Both the position numbers and the translations under genes were made by a program. Positions 1 through 7,145 of a DNA stretch of 22,690 bases are shown here, piece after piece. Source of the DNA: DSAR01 sp034437315 (GTDB lineage: Bacteria; Chloroflexota; Anaerolineae; B4-G1); the NCBI GenBank assembly GCA_034437315.1, contig DAOTUC010000065.1, positions 1 through 22,690 of the forward strand, read 5' to 3'. The number at the start of each line of letters is the position of its first letter. Positions within the stretch are counted from its first letter, which is position 1. The notes beneath the pieces were generated by a model that saw only the letters and a program-made list of their open reading frames with translations, was not told where the DNA came from and made no database searches.

Positions 1-175
1 GTATCGCTCGACCTTTGCGGAATTCAAGAAGCAGTTAGATGAGTTCTTTGCTCACTTGAGTGAATATCAAGATGAACTTGCGACTTTGCTAACTGAGAAC
101 TTCGAATTGGTTCCCTCCGTCTGGAAGGCACCACAGACAGCCTAATTCTCACAAATTCTATCTGCGTTCAGTATA
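1..175 (+). mobile_element. Right-hand end of an IS630-like insertion sequence
   Basis: The window opens inside an insertion sequence: a transposase 3' end stops at 145, and about 28 nt later the disrupted sulfotransferase frame begins. IS630/Tc1-type elements insert at TA dinucleotides; TA occurs at 172-173 and 174-175, just where sulfotransferase homology ends, so I place the boundary near 174. The other end of the element, its terminal inverted repeat partner and the rest of the interrupted gene lie left of position 1. The family call and the exact boundary are inferences from a short tail. Confidence 0.6.
2..145 (+). CDS. IS630-family transposase, C-terminal fragment
   Basis: Open from the window edge to a TAA at 143-145, giving 47 visible residues. 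The sequence contains TFAEFKKQLDEFFAHL and then DELATLLTENFELV. This pattern of F-x-x-F-[KR]-x-x-x-x-x-F-F followed by L-x-x-L-L-T-x-N-F matches the C-terminal tail of DDE transposases of the IS630 group. The catalytic DDE residues are all upstream of the window, so activity cannot be judged. It is the only plus-strand gene supported here and is convergent with the polysaccharide operon. It could be a related DDE endonuclease subgroup rather than IS630 proper. Confidence 0.65.
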   Translation, partial: YRSTFAEFKKQLDEFFAHLSEYQDELATLLTENFELVPSVWKAPQTA

Positions 176-590
176 ACCTTGTCTGTGCGTTATCCAGCAT
201 ACAGTCCTTGCCGCTTTTGATGAAGTCCTCCAGGCTCATCCCGCCGTTCGATGTGACCAGATCATAGCTGTAGTGGCGCGGCGTGCGGCGGACGAAGGCA
301 TCGTAAGAGACCACACGCGCGACCGGCTCGCGCAGGAGGGTGAAATAGCGCGGAGGCTCCGGCAGGAACTCGTGCAGCCCGAAGCCAAAATGACCGCGCA
401 GCACCTTGAGCTTCGACCTGCTATCCGCATCCAGGCGCTTGAAATCATCGAGCGATCCATCCACCCAGACGGTGTAGATTTCCTGCGCCCGATAATGGGC
501 CTCGATGATGCGATAGAGCGTGCTGCCGGCTGTCTTGTGGATATGGAGGAAGATGACGCGCGGCCTGGGCTTCATAGCTGTTCTGCTCAT
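168..590 (-). pseudogene. Sulfotransferase (Sulfotransfer_2-like), 3'-truncated by an IS
   Basis: The 140 visible residues are the N-terminal half of a PAPS-dependent carbohydrate sulfotransferase. The 5'-phosphosulfate loop is FLHIHKTAGST (residues 14-24), and the 3'-phosphate-binding strand and helix are LLREPVARVVSY (85-96). Members of this family are usually about 230-300 residues, and here the reading frame ends just after DNAQTRL (133-139), a conserved point where the protein normally continues for another 100 or more residues. The last codon and the TGA come from the adjoining insertion sequence. The start is uncertain: ATG at 588-590 or a second ATG five codons on (MKPRPRV); neither has a strong ribosome binding site. 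It starts 21 nt after the FG-GAP gene, as a likely operon member. Probably inactive; the activity lost would have been sulfation of the exported glycan. Confidence 0.8.
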
Positions 591-611
591 CTCTAGGTCA
601 AAGGTGCCTTG

Positions 612-3476
612 TTAATGCTGACGCAAAACCATCGGCAGGTAAATCTGCTGCACCCCGGGCGTCGATGCCCCTATGCTCACCTCATCCACCATCAATAAAT
701 CGCCAGCCGAGGACCTGAAGGTGATTGTTGCAGCGTCCCCGGCGAGGGCACTCACATCCCACCCCAGGTGCGTCCAGTCCATGGTGTAAGCCGTGGGCGT
801 GTAGGCCAATGTTTGGGTCACGCCCTCCAAGATGATCAACGGTTCATCCAACGCTGCTTGCTGAACAGATTGCTCCCCATCGGAGAGGTATTGGAACAGC
901 ACCGAGAATGTGGGAGTCTCCGAGGTGGGTATGTCAACGCTTTGGGTCAATGTCACGTCACCGGTCAAGGCCACGGCGTAATCGCCGCTGTGGGCGGTCT
1001 CGGTCATCACGATTTCACCGGCTCCCGCCGTCTCTGTCCAGCCGCTCAGGTCGTCGGTCTCGAACTGCCCGTTCGTCACCACATCATCGGCTGGCGGCAG
1101 GTAGAAATCCACTCCCGTCATTGAGCCGGATAGGCGCTTTATGGCGGGCAATGTGCCGAAATCAGAGCGGGAGGCGGTGAGGGCGTATTCGACGAGGTCA
1201 TCCTCGTGGCAGAAGAGGTATTCGCCTTCCACATCGGCAGTGGCAGAAAAGATCGTCGATGATTCCGATGTGATCTGCGCGGCGAAGACGGGCTCCGCTC
1301 GGTTGTTGTAGACTGAGCCTGTAAAACCGTATTGAGTGAGCCATGTCTGGGCATCGGCTTCGGTGGGCGCAGACTCCAGATTGCCGGCTTCATCACGCGC
1401 TTGGGAGCGGAAGTAGTAGATATAACCGGTATCATCCGCGTAGACGGCGGATGTGCCCGTGGAGCCAGATTGCCAACCCGTCCAGGAGCCGCTGTCGCCG
1501 GTGCGCACCTGGACGTCGTAGCTGGCGATGCCAGAGCCTGTGTCGGTTCCTTGCCACGAGACGGTCACGGATGAAACCGCACAGGGAGGCGCGCTGGCCT
1601 CTGAGGTTGGCGGGACAGTATCAATCATCAACGGGCCGAAGTGGACCGTCTCTTCCGCCAGCAGCCGCGCGCCGTTCACGGCCCGGACGTGGAAGTACCA
1701 GGTCGCCCCATCGCCCAGACTGCGGCTCAACGGGCCGCTGCCTTCCTCTGCCCAGGTGTCGCCCTCATCCACGGAGGCGGTCGGCGATGTGTCCCAGGCA
1801 TAATAATAACCGGATATACCGCTCTCGTCATCAGATGCGCCCGACAGGCTGACGTTGACCGTGTTGCTGTTCGACCAGACGTTTGGGGTGTGAGTGGAAC
1901 TGGAGACGGTGGGATTCTGGGGCGGCGTGGCGTCCAGATTGAAATCGATGTTGCCGGTGCGATATACGTCGTGATGGAACATGGGCCAGGGACGGGCGAC
2001 GTTTGCGTTGGTGGTAGTGTCCCAGATATAGATGTCAAAACTACCGGCTACAACCTCTAAAGAGCCATCATTGTCCACGTCATCCACCAGAGGTGGATTG
2101 TAGAGAAACCCAGCCGGTTTAAGGGAAACCGAGGGATCGCGCACGCCGTTGTTTTCGACCATACCGATAACGAACGAGGCCTGGTCGACGATCAGAATAT
2201 CAACCTCGCCATTCCCATCATAGTCCGCCAAAATAGGGGAATAAGGCTGAGTGAAGTTTCCAGGGCTCATCGGGAAACCGCTCACATTGGTGCCGTTCCC
2301 GTGCCAGGCATAGAGCGATGTACAAGAGGGCGATGTATCGAATTCATTGCCACAGCCGATCACGATTTCCAGGTCGCCATCGCCGTCCAGGTCGCCCAGC
2401 GCGGGCGGGGCGGACATATCGCCGCCGGTCGATTTGGGCCAGCCGCTGACCGGCGAGCCATTGCTTTCCCAGGCATAAACCCAGCGACCATCTCCACCCT
2501 CCCGCGTAAGGCCACTGCCCGCTACTATTTCCAAGTCGCCGTCGCCGTCGATGTCGCCTAGTGCGGGGGAGGAATAGACGTTGTTATTCGTGGTCACCGG
2601 CCAGCCAGGCACGTTGGTGCTGTCCCCGTTTATGGCCCACACGGTGGCCTTGGAATAGTCCGGGGGAGGTCCGTCCTCTCCTTCCCAGGGAGGACTGTTG
2701 GTCGCCACGATGACTTCCGGCAATCCATCGTCATCAATATCGCCCATCGCCGGGGTAGATAGCCCGCCGCGCAGCAAATTATCGCCATTGTAACGGTAGA
2801 TGGGCCAACCGGAAACTGGTGTCCCGTCGTGATGCCAGGCGAAGATGCGACGATTCAGGGCTTGTACTGCGATCTCCAGATCGCCATCGCCGTCCAGGTC
2901 GCCCACAGCCGGTGAGGACTCAATCCCGTCCCAGCACCCGTTGGGACTACCTCCTGGCCCCAGGTCATCAAGGTTGGGCTGAGGCCAGCCATCGACGACA
3001 GAGAATGACCAGGCGCTGTTAAAGGTGTAGACCAGCACACCGCCGTTACGATTATCATAAGGGGAACCACCCGTCGTGACGACAATTTCTCGGTCACCGT
3101 CGCGATCCAGGTCGGCGATGACCACAGAGGAGCGAATGTCGCTCTTGTTCGTGGTCTCGCAGGTGGCAGGGGCGCCAGCGGCGTTGAGGTCAAGCGCGGT
3201 CTGGCGCGACCAAGCGACAGACCAAGACGCGCCATCATAGGTGACGACATACAGCCATCCAGAGACATCACCGATGACGATCTCCTTATCCCCGTCGCCG
3301 TCGAAATCGGCGGCAGCGGCACTGGACTGCACGATGTAGTCCTGTGTGTCCACTGTGGTAAGTGGAGCTGTAGGCGCTTTTGGCGCCGGCGGTTCGTCAA
3401 TTGGAAACCAAGCGGTTCCACCGACGAGGAGCAAGATGATAGCACTTCCCCAGAGCAAGTTCCATTTCTTTTCCAT
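612..3476 (-). CDS. Secreted FG-GAP/VCBS-repeat protein with beta-sandwich domains and a YLPMV tail
   Basis: A 954-residue exported protein. The N-terminus MEKKWN is followed by a hydrophobic stretch (7-24), a signal peptide or anchor. Residues about 50-510 hold eight calcium-binding loops of the D-x-D-x-D-G type (for example DFDGDGDKEIVIGD and DLDGDGDLEIVIG) near 57, 122, 193, 247, 308, 363, 418 and 466, forming an integrin-like beta-propeller that closes with WPMFHHDVYRTGNIDF. Fibronectin/Ig-like regions follow (about 518-715), then a carboxypeptidase-regulatory-like segment (about 715-790) and a jelly-roll-like domain starting at NGQFETDDLSGW (about 800-935). The C-terminus is IYLPMVLRQH. 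The ATG at 3474-3476 was chosen over an upstream in-frame TTG because AAGGAG lies 8 nt before it. It sits 22 nt after the methyltransferase. A role as a surface adhesin or glycan-binding partner of the exported polymer is inference; no catalytic motif was seen. Confidence 0.88.
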   Translation of the reverse strand: MEKKWNLLWGSAIILLLVGGTAWFPIDEPPAPKAPTAPLTTVDTQDYIVQSSAAAADFDGDGDKEIVIGDVSGWLYVVTYDGASWSVAWSRQTALDLNAAGAPATCETTNKSDIRSSVVIADLDRDGDREIVVTTGGSPYDNRNGGVLVYTFNSAWSFSVVDGWPQPNLDDLGPGGSPNGCWDGIESSPAVGDLDGDGDLEIAVQALNRRIFAWHHDGTPVSGWPIYRYNGDNLLRGGLSTPAMGDIDDDGLPEVIVATNSPPWEGEDGPPPDYSKATVWAINGDSTNVPGWPVTTNNNVYSSPALGDIDGDGDLEIVAGSGLTREGGDGRWVYAWESNGSPVSGWPKSTGGDMSAPPALGDLDGDGDLEIVIGCGNEFDTSPSCTSLYAWHGNGTNVSGFPMSPGNFTQPYSPILADYDGNGEVDILIVDQASFVIGMVENNGVRDPSVSLKPAGFLYNPPLVDDVDNDGSLEVVAGSFDIYIWDTTTNANVARPWPMFHHDVYRTGNIDFNLDATPPQNPTVSSSTHTPNVWSNSNTVNVSLSGASDDESGISGYYYAWDTSPTASVDEGDTWAEEGSGPLSRSLGDGATWYFHVRAVNGARLLAEETVHFGPLMIDTVPPTSEASAPPCAVSSVTVSWQGTDTGSGIASYDVQVRTGDSGSWTGWQSGSTGTSAVYADDTGYIYYFRSQARDEAGNLESAPTEADAQTWLTQYGFTGSVYNNRAEPVFAAQITSESSTIFSATADVEGEYLFCHEDDLVEYALTASRSDFGTLPAIKRLSGSMTGVDFYLPPADDVVTNGQFETDDLSGWTETAGAGEIVMTETAHSGDYAVALTGDVTLTQSVDIPTSETPTFSVLFQYLSDGEQSVQQAALDEPLIILEGVTQTLAYTPTAYTMDWTHLGWDVSALAGDAATITFRSSAGDLLMVDEVSIGASTPGVQQIYLPMVLRQH
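2364..2905 (-). repeat. Near-identical ~35-bp DNA repeats encoding FG-GAP calcium loops
   Basis: Three close copies of a segment coding for (G/A)DLDGDGDLEI lie at 2364-2398, 2526-2560 and 2871-2905, with further degenerate copies near 3095-3125 and 3285-3315. They differ at only a few positions. This fits recent internal duplication or gene conversion within the propeller. Confidence 0.75.
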
Positions 3477-3484
3477 CCTTATCA

Positions 3485-3490
3485 CTCCTT
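3485..3490 (-). promoter_or_regulatory. Ribosome binding site for the FG-GAP gene
   Basis: AAGGAG on the minus strand, 8 nt before the ATG at 3474-3476. This fixes the start at MEKKWN rather than the TTG six codons upstream, which would overlap it. Confidence 0.75.
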
Positions 3491-3498
3491 GCAATAAG

Positions 3499-4188
3499 CT
3501 ACTTCTCGATTAAGAGATAGAACCGATTGGCGCGAGCATAAGGTTGCCCGCTCAGTTGAAGGGGGTGGAAAAGCGCGAGGGAGCGGATGCGCTCGTAGAT
3601 ATGCAACAGAGTGTGGAGCGCGTCCTGCTCCTGTGGCGCTTTCATCGCCCATTTGAAACGCTCGCTCTGCCAGACGTAATCGCCGGCGAAGAGGCGCTCC
3701 ACGCGCCGGGCGCCCAGACCGCGAAGGGAGCGAGCGATGTCTTCAGGCTCCGGCAGTCCATAGCGCACGTGTTCGCTCAGGTAGGGATGAGGTTGATTAT
3801 ACATCGAACGGTACAATTCATGCAGTTCGCGCTCGAAGGCCCGGTGGGCCTCGCTGCCGAAGGGCGCGGCGATGACCAGCCCTCGTCGCGCGACCCGCAG
3901 GCACTCTTGCAAGAAAGATGGGCGATCTGTCGATGGGATGTGCTCCAGCGTGTCGATGCTGACGACAGCGGGAAATGCCCCGTTCGCGAAGGGCAACGCG
4001 CCCCCGCTGCCCAGCACGTTTCCCGTCCCGTCGATGTTGACGGAAGCCACGTAGTAGGGCGTGAACCGTTCCAACAACTCGGCCCGTCCGCCCACGTCTA
4101 ACACGGAAGCATTTCGCGGCTCATCCCTCAGAATATCGCGCAACAATTTGCCGGTCACAAAATGCCGCTCGTAGAGATCGTAGCTCAT
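3499..4188 (-). CDS. Class I SAM-dependent methyltransferase
   Basis: A 229-residue protein with a Rossmann-type methyltransferase fold. Motif I is SVLDVGGRAELLE (28-40, SAM glycine loop), the acidic residue after beta-2 is in VNIDGTG (50-56), and post-motif II is VVSIDTLEHIPSTDRP (75-90), as in UbiE/Methyltransf_11 proteins. The substrate cannot be read from sequence; within a glycan operon an O-methylation of a sugar is the natural guess. The frame stays open upstream to an ATG at 4243-4245, but those 19 codons are made of 7-bp tandem repeats, so I start at MSYDLYERH (4186-4188), where family similarity begins. No clear Shine-Dalgarno precedes either start. If the upstream ATG is used, the gene directly abuts the preceding stop codon. 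Confidence 0.8.
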   Translation of the reverse strand: MSYDLYERHFVTGKLLRDILRDEPRNASVLDVGGRAELLERFTPYYVASVNIDGTGNVLGSGGALPFANGAFPAVVSIDTLEHIPSTDRPSFLQECLRVARRGLVIAAPFGSEAHRAFERELHELYRSMYNQPHPYLSEHVRYGLPEPEDIARSLRGLGARRVERLFAGDYVWQSERFKWAMKAPQEQDALHTLLHIYERIRSLALFHPLQLSGQPYARANRFYLLIEK

Positions 4189-4194
4189 CAGCAG

Positions 4195-4229
4195 GTTACA
4201 AGATGCAAGATGCAAGTTGCAAGTCGCAG
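4195..4229. repeat. Degenerate 7-bp tandem repeat (five units, GATGCAA-type)
   Basis: Five consecutive heptamers on the plus strand: gttacaa, gatgcaa, gatgcaa, gttgcaa, gtcgcag. The array fills most of the spacer between the small helical protein gene and the methyltransferase and is separated by 7 nt from a second, unrelated heptamer array. Confidence 0.85.
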
Positions 4230-4236
4230 GTTTGCG

Positions 4237-4260
4237 ATTCATCATTCACCATTCATCATT
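4237..4260. repeat. Degenerate 7-bp tandem repeat (three and a half units, ATTCATC-type)
   Basis: Units attcatc, attcacc, attcatc and a partial att. The array overlaps the 3' end of the small helical protein gene, so its last four residues (NDEW) and its TGA stop are written in repeat sequence, suggesting the array spread into or replaced the original gene end. Confidence 0.85.
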
Positions 4261-4842
4261 CTGCTGATGTTCGATTATCTCGATCAGGTGGAGAATGGCC
4301 TGGCCCTGGGTTTGGTTGACCATAGCTTGTTTCTGAGCCAGGCGGTTGGTGTAGAAGAGCGCGATGCTGTGCAAGCCCGCTCGCAAGCGATGCAGGATGC
4401 GACCCAGAACCGGTAGGCGGGCAGGCTGCACTTCCATAGCAACTCGGAGCGCGTCGGATATCAAGCTCTCCTTGATCTCGGCGCGGAGTTCTGTAGCCAA
4501 CCGCTCCTCCGTCTCTGATGTAAGATCACTTACCGTTGAACGGCTGCCTCGCTCGGGCGGGAACGTCGGCAACTGGGCCATTTTGCGCAAGTCCAAGCGC
4601 AAGGATTGAATCGCCTCGGCCATCTCCTGCGACATCGCGATCAGCATATCGTTTATCTGAAAGAGGCGCGTGATGGTTTCGCGCTCATCAGCAGGGCGGC
4701 GCTGATCTTGCAGAAGTTCACCGCGCATTTTGTTTTGATAGCGCGCGATGGCCTGAATGCTAAGACTCAAATCATCGTGCGAGATAGCCCCCTGGGCAAG
4801 CTCAAATTCAATATCGCTCAGTACATCTTCTGTGCTTGGCAT
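4246..4842 (-). CDS. Small helical protein of unknown function with a membrane-associated motif
   Basis: A 198-residue protein that I cannot assign to a named family. It is almost wholly helical and charged. Residues 1-90 are predicted helix (for example SQEMAEAIQSLRLDLRKMAQ), 91-112 form a Pro/Ser/Thr-rich linker, and 113-198 are helical again. A basic amphipathic segment, GRILHRLRAGLHSIALFY (147-164), is followed by TNRLAQKQAMVNQ, which resembles the RRLLRWYIDPIVEQQNQIN segment in the tail of the GT2 encoded at 7142-8602. There is no signal peptide and no catalytic motif. The start is ATG at 4840-4842, with CAGGAG 8 nt upstream, rather than the GTG three codons earlier. It starts 5 nt after the GT2-GT4 fusion. 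A scaffold or membrane-tethering role for glycosyltransferases is inference. Confidence 0.7.
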   Translation of the reverse strand: MPSTEDVLSDIEFELAQGAISHDDLSLSIQAIARYQNKMRGELLQDQRRPADERETITRLFQINDMLIAMSQEMAEAIQSLRLDLRKMAQLPTFPPERGSRSTVSDLTSETEERLATELRAEIKESLISDALRVAMEVQPARLPVLGRILHRLRAGLHSIALFYTNRLAQKQAMVNQTQGQAILHLIEIIEHQQNDEW

Positions 4843-4847
4843 AACTC

Positions 4848-7145
4848 TCACTCCTGTGAAAACCCCTCAATCACACTGCGGTACACACGCTCGAACTTAC
4901 GCGCCATCTGGAGATAGGTAAAGTCCTCCAGCAATCTCTGCCGCCCGGCCAGCCCAAAATCGCGCAGGCGTTGGGGCGATTCCAGCATATTCACCAGCGC
5001 TTCAGCCAGCGCAGCGGGAGCCTCCGGTGCCACCAGCAGGCCCGTGCTTCCGTGCTCGACCACCTCCGGCACGCCGCCAGTGCAACAGCCCACGACTGGC
5101 TTGGCGTAATTCATCGCCTCCAGGTAGATCAGCCCGAAGGATTCGTAGAGAGAGGGCGCGACGAACAGATCGCACGTCTGGTAAAGCAACTGAAGCTCCT
5201 CGTCGCTGACCATCCCCAGGAAGGTCACCTGCGACATAAATTCTCCATAATGGCGGGCGAAGTAAGTGGGATAATCCATCCCCATGCGCTGCTGGAAGCC
5301 GTCGTGGTGGCTGTTATCCTTGCCCGCAATAATGAACCTCGTGTCGGGGGCTTTCTTCAAAACGGCGGGCATAGCCTGGAAAAGATCCAAAATGCCCTTG
5401 CGCTGCTCCAAGCGCCCGACGTAGAGGACGTTTTTTGGCCTGTTCTTTCTCGCGGGGTCGAAGGGGCGGATTGCCTCATCGGGCGCGGGCACGATGCCAT
5501 AGGGCGCCATTGTATACCGATCGGGCGTTAAGCGCACATCGTAGACCCGCCGCACCGTTTCGAGCGTCGCGGCGGTGTTGGGCAACAGGTGGGTCGCCTG
5601 TTGGAGAAAAAGATCCTCCATGTCCCCCATCAAGCGGGCGTTTTCGCTTTGATCTCCCTGCATGGCTGCGATTTGCCGGTAAGCCGTGATCAGCCGCACG
5701 ACGACGGGGAGTATACCGCTCACGGCGGTCACCAGTCCCTCCGTCTGCCAGATCGGCGAGTCAACAATCTGAATCCCGTCGTTGAGCACCAAGCGCCGGA
5801 CACGCTCGTGAATCGCGTGGCTGTAGTTCAGGGAATGGTAGAGGTTGGGGAAGCGGCGGTATCTGTCGTAGCGCTTCAGCTTGTGGGGAATGCGATGGAC
5901 AAAGGCTCCATCGTAGAAGCTCACCTGCTCGACCTCGCCGTGGGCGATGACGTGGACGGTGTGGCCCAGCTCGAAGAGCCCTCGCGCCATCAGGTTGGTC
6001 AAGCGGCCCACGCCGTCAAACTCCTCCGGGGGATAGGTGGCGCTCAGCAAGCAAATCCGCAACGGCTCATCCGACGATGGGGCGGAGGCGCGGCGCCCGC
6101 CGATGGGATCGACAGCGGGCTGTTGCGGCGAGCGAGCGTTTTGAAAGCGCAAGATGGGCCGCTCCCTCTCCGGGGCCGAGGTTTGCACCTCCTCCGGGGA
6201 CATCGTCTGGCGCGCCGCGAAGAGGCCATTGAGGGTGCCACTCATCGCGCCGCGAATCTCGCCCAATCTCATTTTCCAAAGCTGAAGCAAGGATACCTCC
6301 CCTTCTCGTCTCAGTTGCCCATACCATATCCAGTGACCATGAAAGAGATAAATGCAGCGCGAGAGGATGGCGGAAGGGGGATCGCCGGCCGCGCGGCCGT
6401 TTTTGATCGCGAAGTATATGCCCGATCTCGTCTGCAACCACCACTTGGCGCGGTAGGTGAAGATGACACGGTGACGGCTGGAGGCCGGGATGTGGTAGAC
6501 GGCAGCTTCCCTGACCGGCTGGACGTTGTAGCCCGCGTTGACCATCCGCATAGCCAGATCCGCCTCCTCCGCGATATAAATGAAGAATTCGTCAAACCCG
6601 CCGACATCCAGCAGGGCCTGGCGGCGGAAGGCCATGTTGGTGCCCATCATGCGCGTGATCCACTGGCGCCCCTCGCCGGGAGGTGTGATGTGCTCCAGGC
6701 GCGACGCACGCACCACTTCCTGCTCGAAGAGGGAGGAGGTGAGCCCCAGGCGGTGCTGAACCATGGGCCTTTGGGGATGGGCCAGATAAACGACCCCGCC
6801 GGTGGCGTCCAGGCCGGGGTCCTCAAAGAGGCGAGCCAACTGCTCCAGCCACCGGCGGCACGGCACGGCGTCGTCGTCGATGTAGGCCACGATGTCGCCG
6901 CGTGCGGCCCGCAGCCCGATGTTGCGGGATTGGCTCAGGTTGGCCTCTGGACAGCGCAGTACGCGCACCCGTCCTTCATACTCAGATAACATCTCCAGCG
7001 TGTCGTCGCGGGTGGGGCCGACCACGACGATGACCTCAAAGTGCGGGTAGGTCTGATGCTCCAGTGCCCGTAGCAACGTCCGCAGCGGCCCGGCGCGGTC
7101 GGTTGTGTTGACGATGAGGGAGAAGGTCGGGTCGGCTATGTTCAT
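4848..7145 (-). CDS. Bifunctional glycosyltransferase: GT2 fused to GT4
   Basis: A 765-residue protein with two complete transferase domains. Residues 6-230 are a GT-A/GT2 domain: FSLIVNTTDRAGPLRTLLRA at the start, the metal-binding triad YIDDDAVP (DDD at 90-92) and an EEADLAMR motif (193-200) that supplies the base region. A linker of about 100 residues (about 260-360, Pro/Arg-rich near its end) leads to a GT-B/GT4 domain: RICLLSATYPPEEFDGVGR (363-381), VLYVGRLEQRKGILDL (573-588) and the EX7E signature ESFGLIYLE (668-676). Single-domain members of each family are 250-400 residues, so this is a real fusion that probably adds two consecutive sugars. The ATG overlaps the preceding gene by 4 nt (ATGA), implying translational coupling. 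Cytoplasmic, probably membrane-associated through lipid-linked acceptors. Donor sugars are unknown. Confidence 0.9.
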   Translation of the reverse strand: MNIADPTFSLIVNTTDRAGPLRTLLRALEHQTYPHFEVIVVVGPTRDDTLEMLSEYEGRVRVLRCPEANLSQSRNIGLRAARGDIVAYIDDDAVPCRRWLEQLARLFEDPGLDATGGVVYLAHPQRPMVQHRLGLTSSLFEQEVVRASRLEHITPPGEGRQWITRMMGTNMAFRRQALLDVGGFDEFFIYIAEEADLAMRMVNAGYNVQPVREAAVYHIPASSRHRVIFTYRAKWWLQTRSGIYFAIKNGRAAGDPPSAILSRCIYLFHGHWIWYGQLRREGEVSLLQLWKMRLGEIRGAMSGTLNGLFAARQTMSPEEVQTSAPERERPILRFQNARSPQQPAVDPIGGRRASAPSSDEPLRICLLSATYPPEEFDGVGRLTNLMARGLFELGHTVHVIAHGEVEQVSFYDGAFVHRIPHKLKRYDRYRRFPNLYHSLNYSHAIHERVRRLVLNDGIQIVDSPIWQTEGLVTAVSGILPVVVRLITAYRQIAAMQGDQSENARLMGDMEDLFLQQATHLLPNTAATLETVRRVYDVRLTPDRYTMAPYGIVPAPDEAIRPFDPARKNRPKNVLYVGRLEQRKGILDLFQAMPAVLKKAPDTRFIIAGKDNSHHDGFQQRMGMDYPTYFARHYGEFMSQVTFLGMVSDEELQLLYQTCDLFVAPSLYESFGLIYLEAMNYAKPVVGCCTGGVPEVVEHGSTGLLVAPEAPAALAEALVNMLESPQRLRDFGLAGRQRLLEDFTYLQMARKFERVYRSVIEGFSQE
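4851..4856 (-). promoter_or_regulatory. Ribosome binding site for the small helical protein gene
   Basis: CAGGAG on the minus strand, 8 nt before the ATG at 4840-4842, inside the end of the upstream glycosyltransferase gene. It favours MPSTEDV as the start over the overlapping GTG. Confidence 0.65.

Noticed and set aside
591..611. Possible terminator between the FG-GAP gene and the sulfotransferase fragment
   Set aside because: The 21-nt spacer has no stem-loop or T-run; the two genes are more likely co-transcribed.
2364..2905. Regularly recurring 35-bp repeats considered as a CRISPR-like array
   Set aside because: They lie inside a coding frame, spacing is irregular, and each encodes a calcium-binding loop of an FG-GAP repeat.
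4189..4245. N-terminal extension MMNRKPATCNLHLASCNLL of the methyltransferase
   Set aside because: The codons are 7-bp tandem repeats rather than protein-like sequence; the family alignment starts at MSYDLYERH. Translation from the upstream ATG cannot be fully excluded.
5589..6989. Long plus-strand open frame (466 codons) opposite the GT2-GT4 fusion
   Set aside because: It lies wholly antisense to a gene with clear family motifs, its translation has no recognisable domain, and high GC makes long antisense frames common here.
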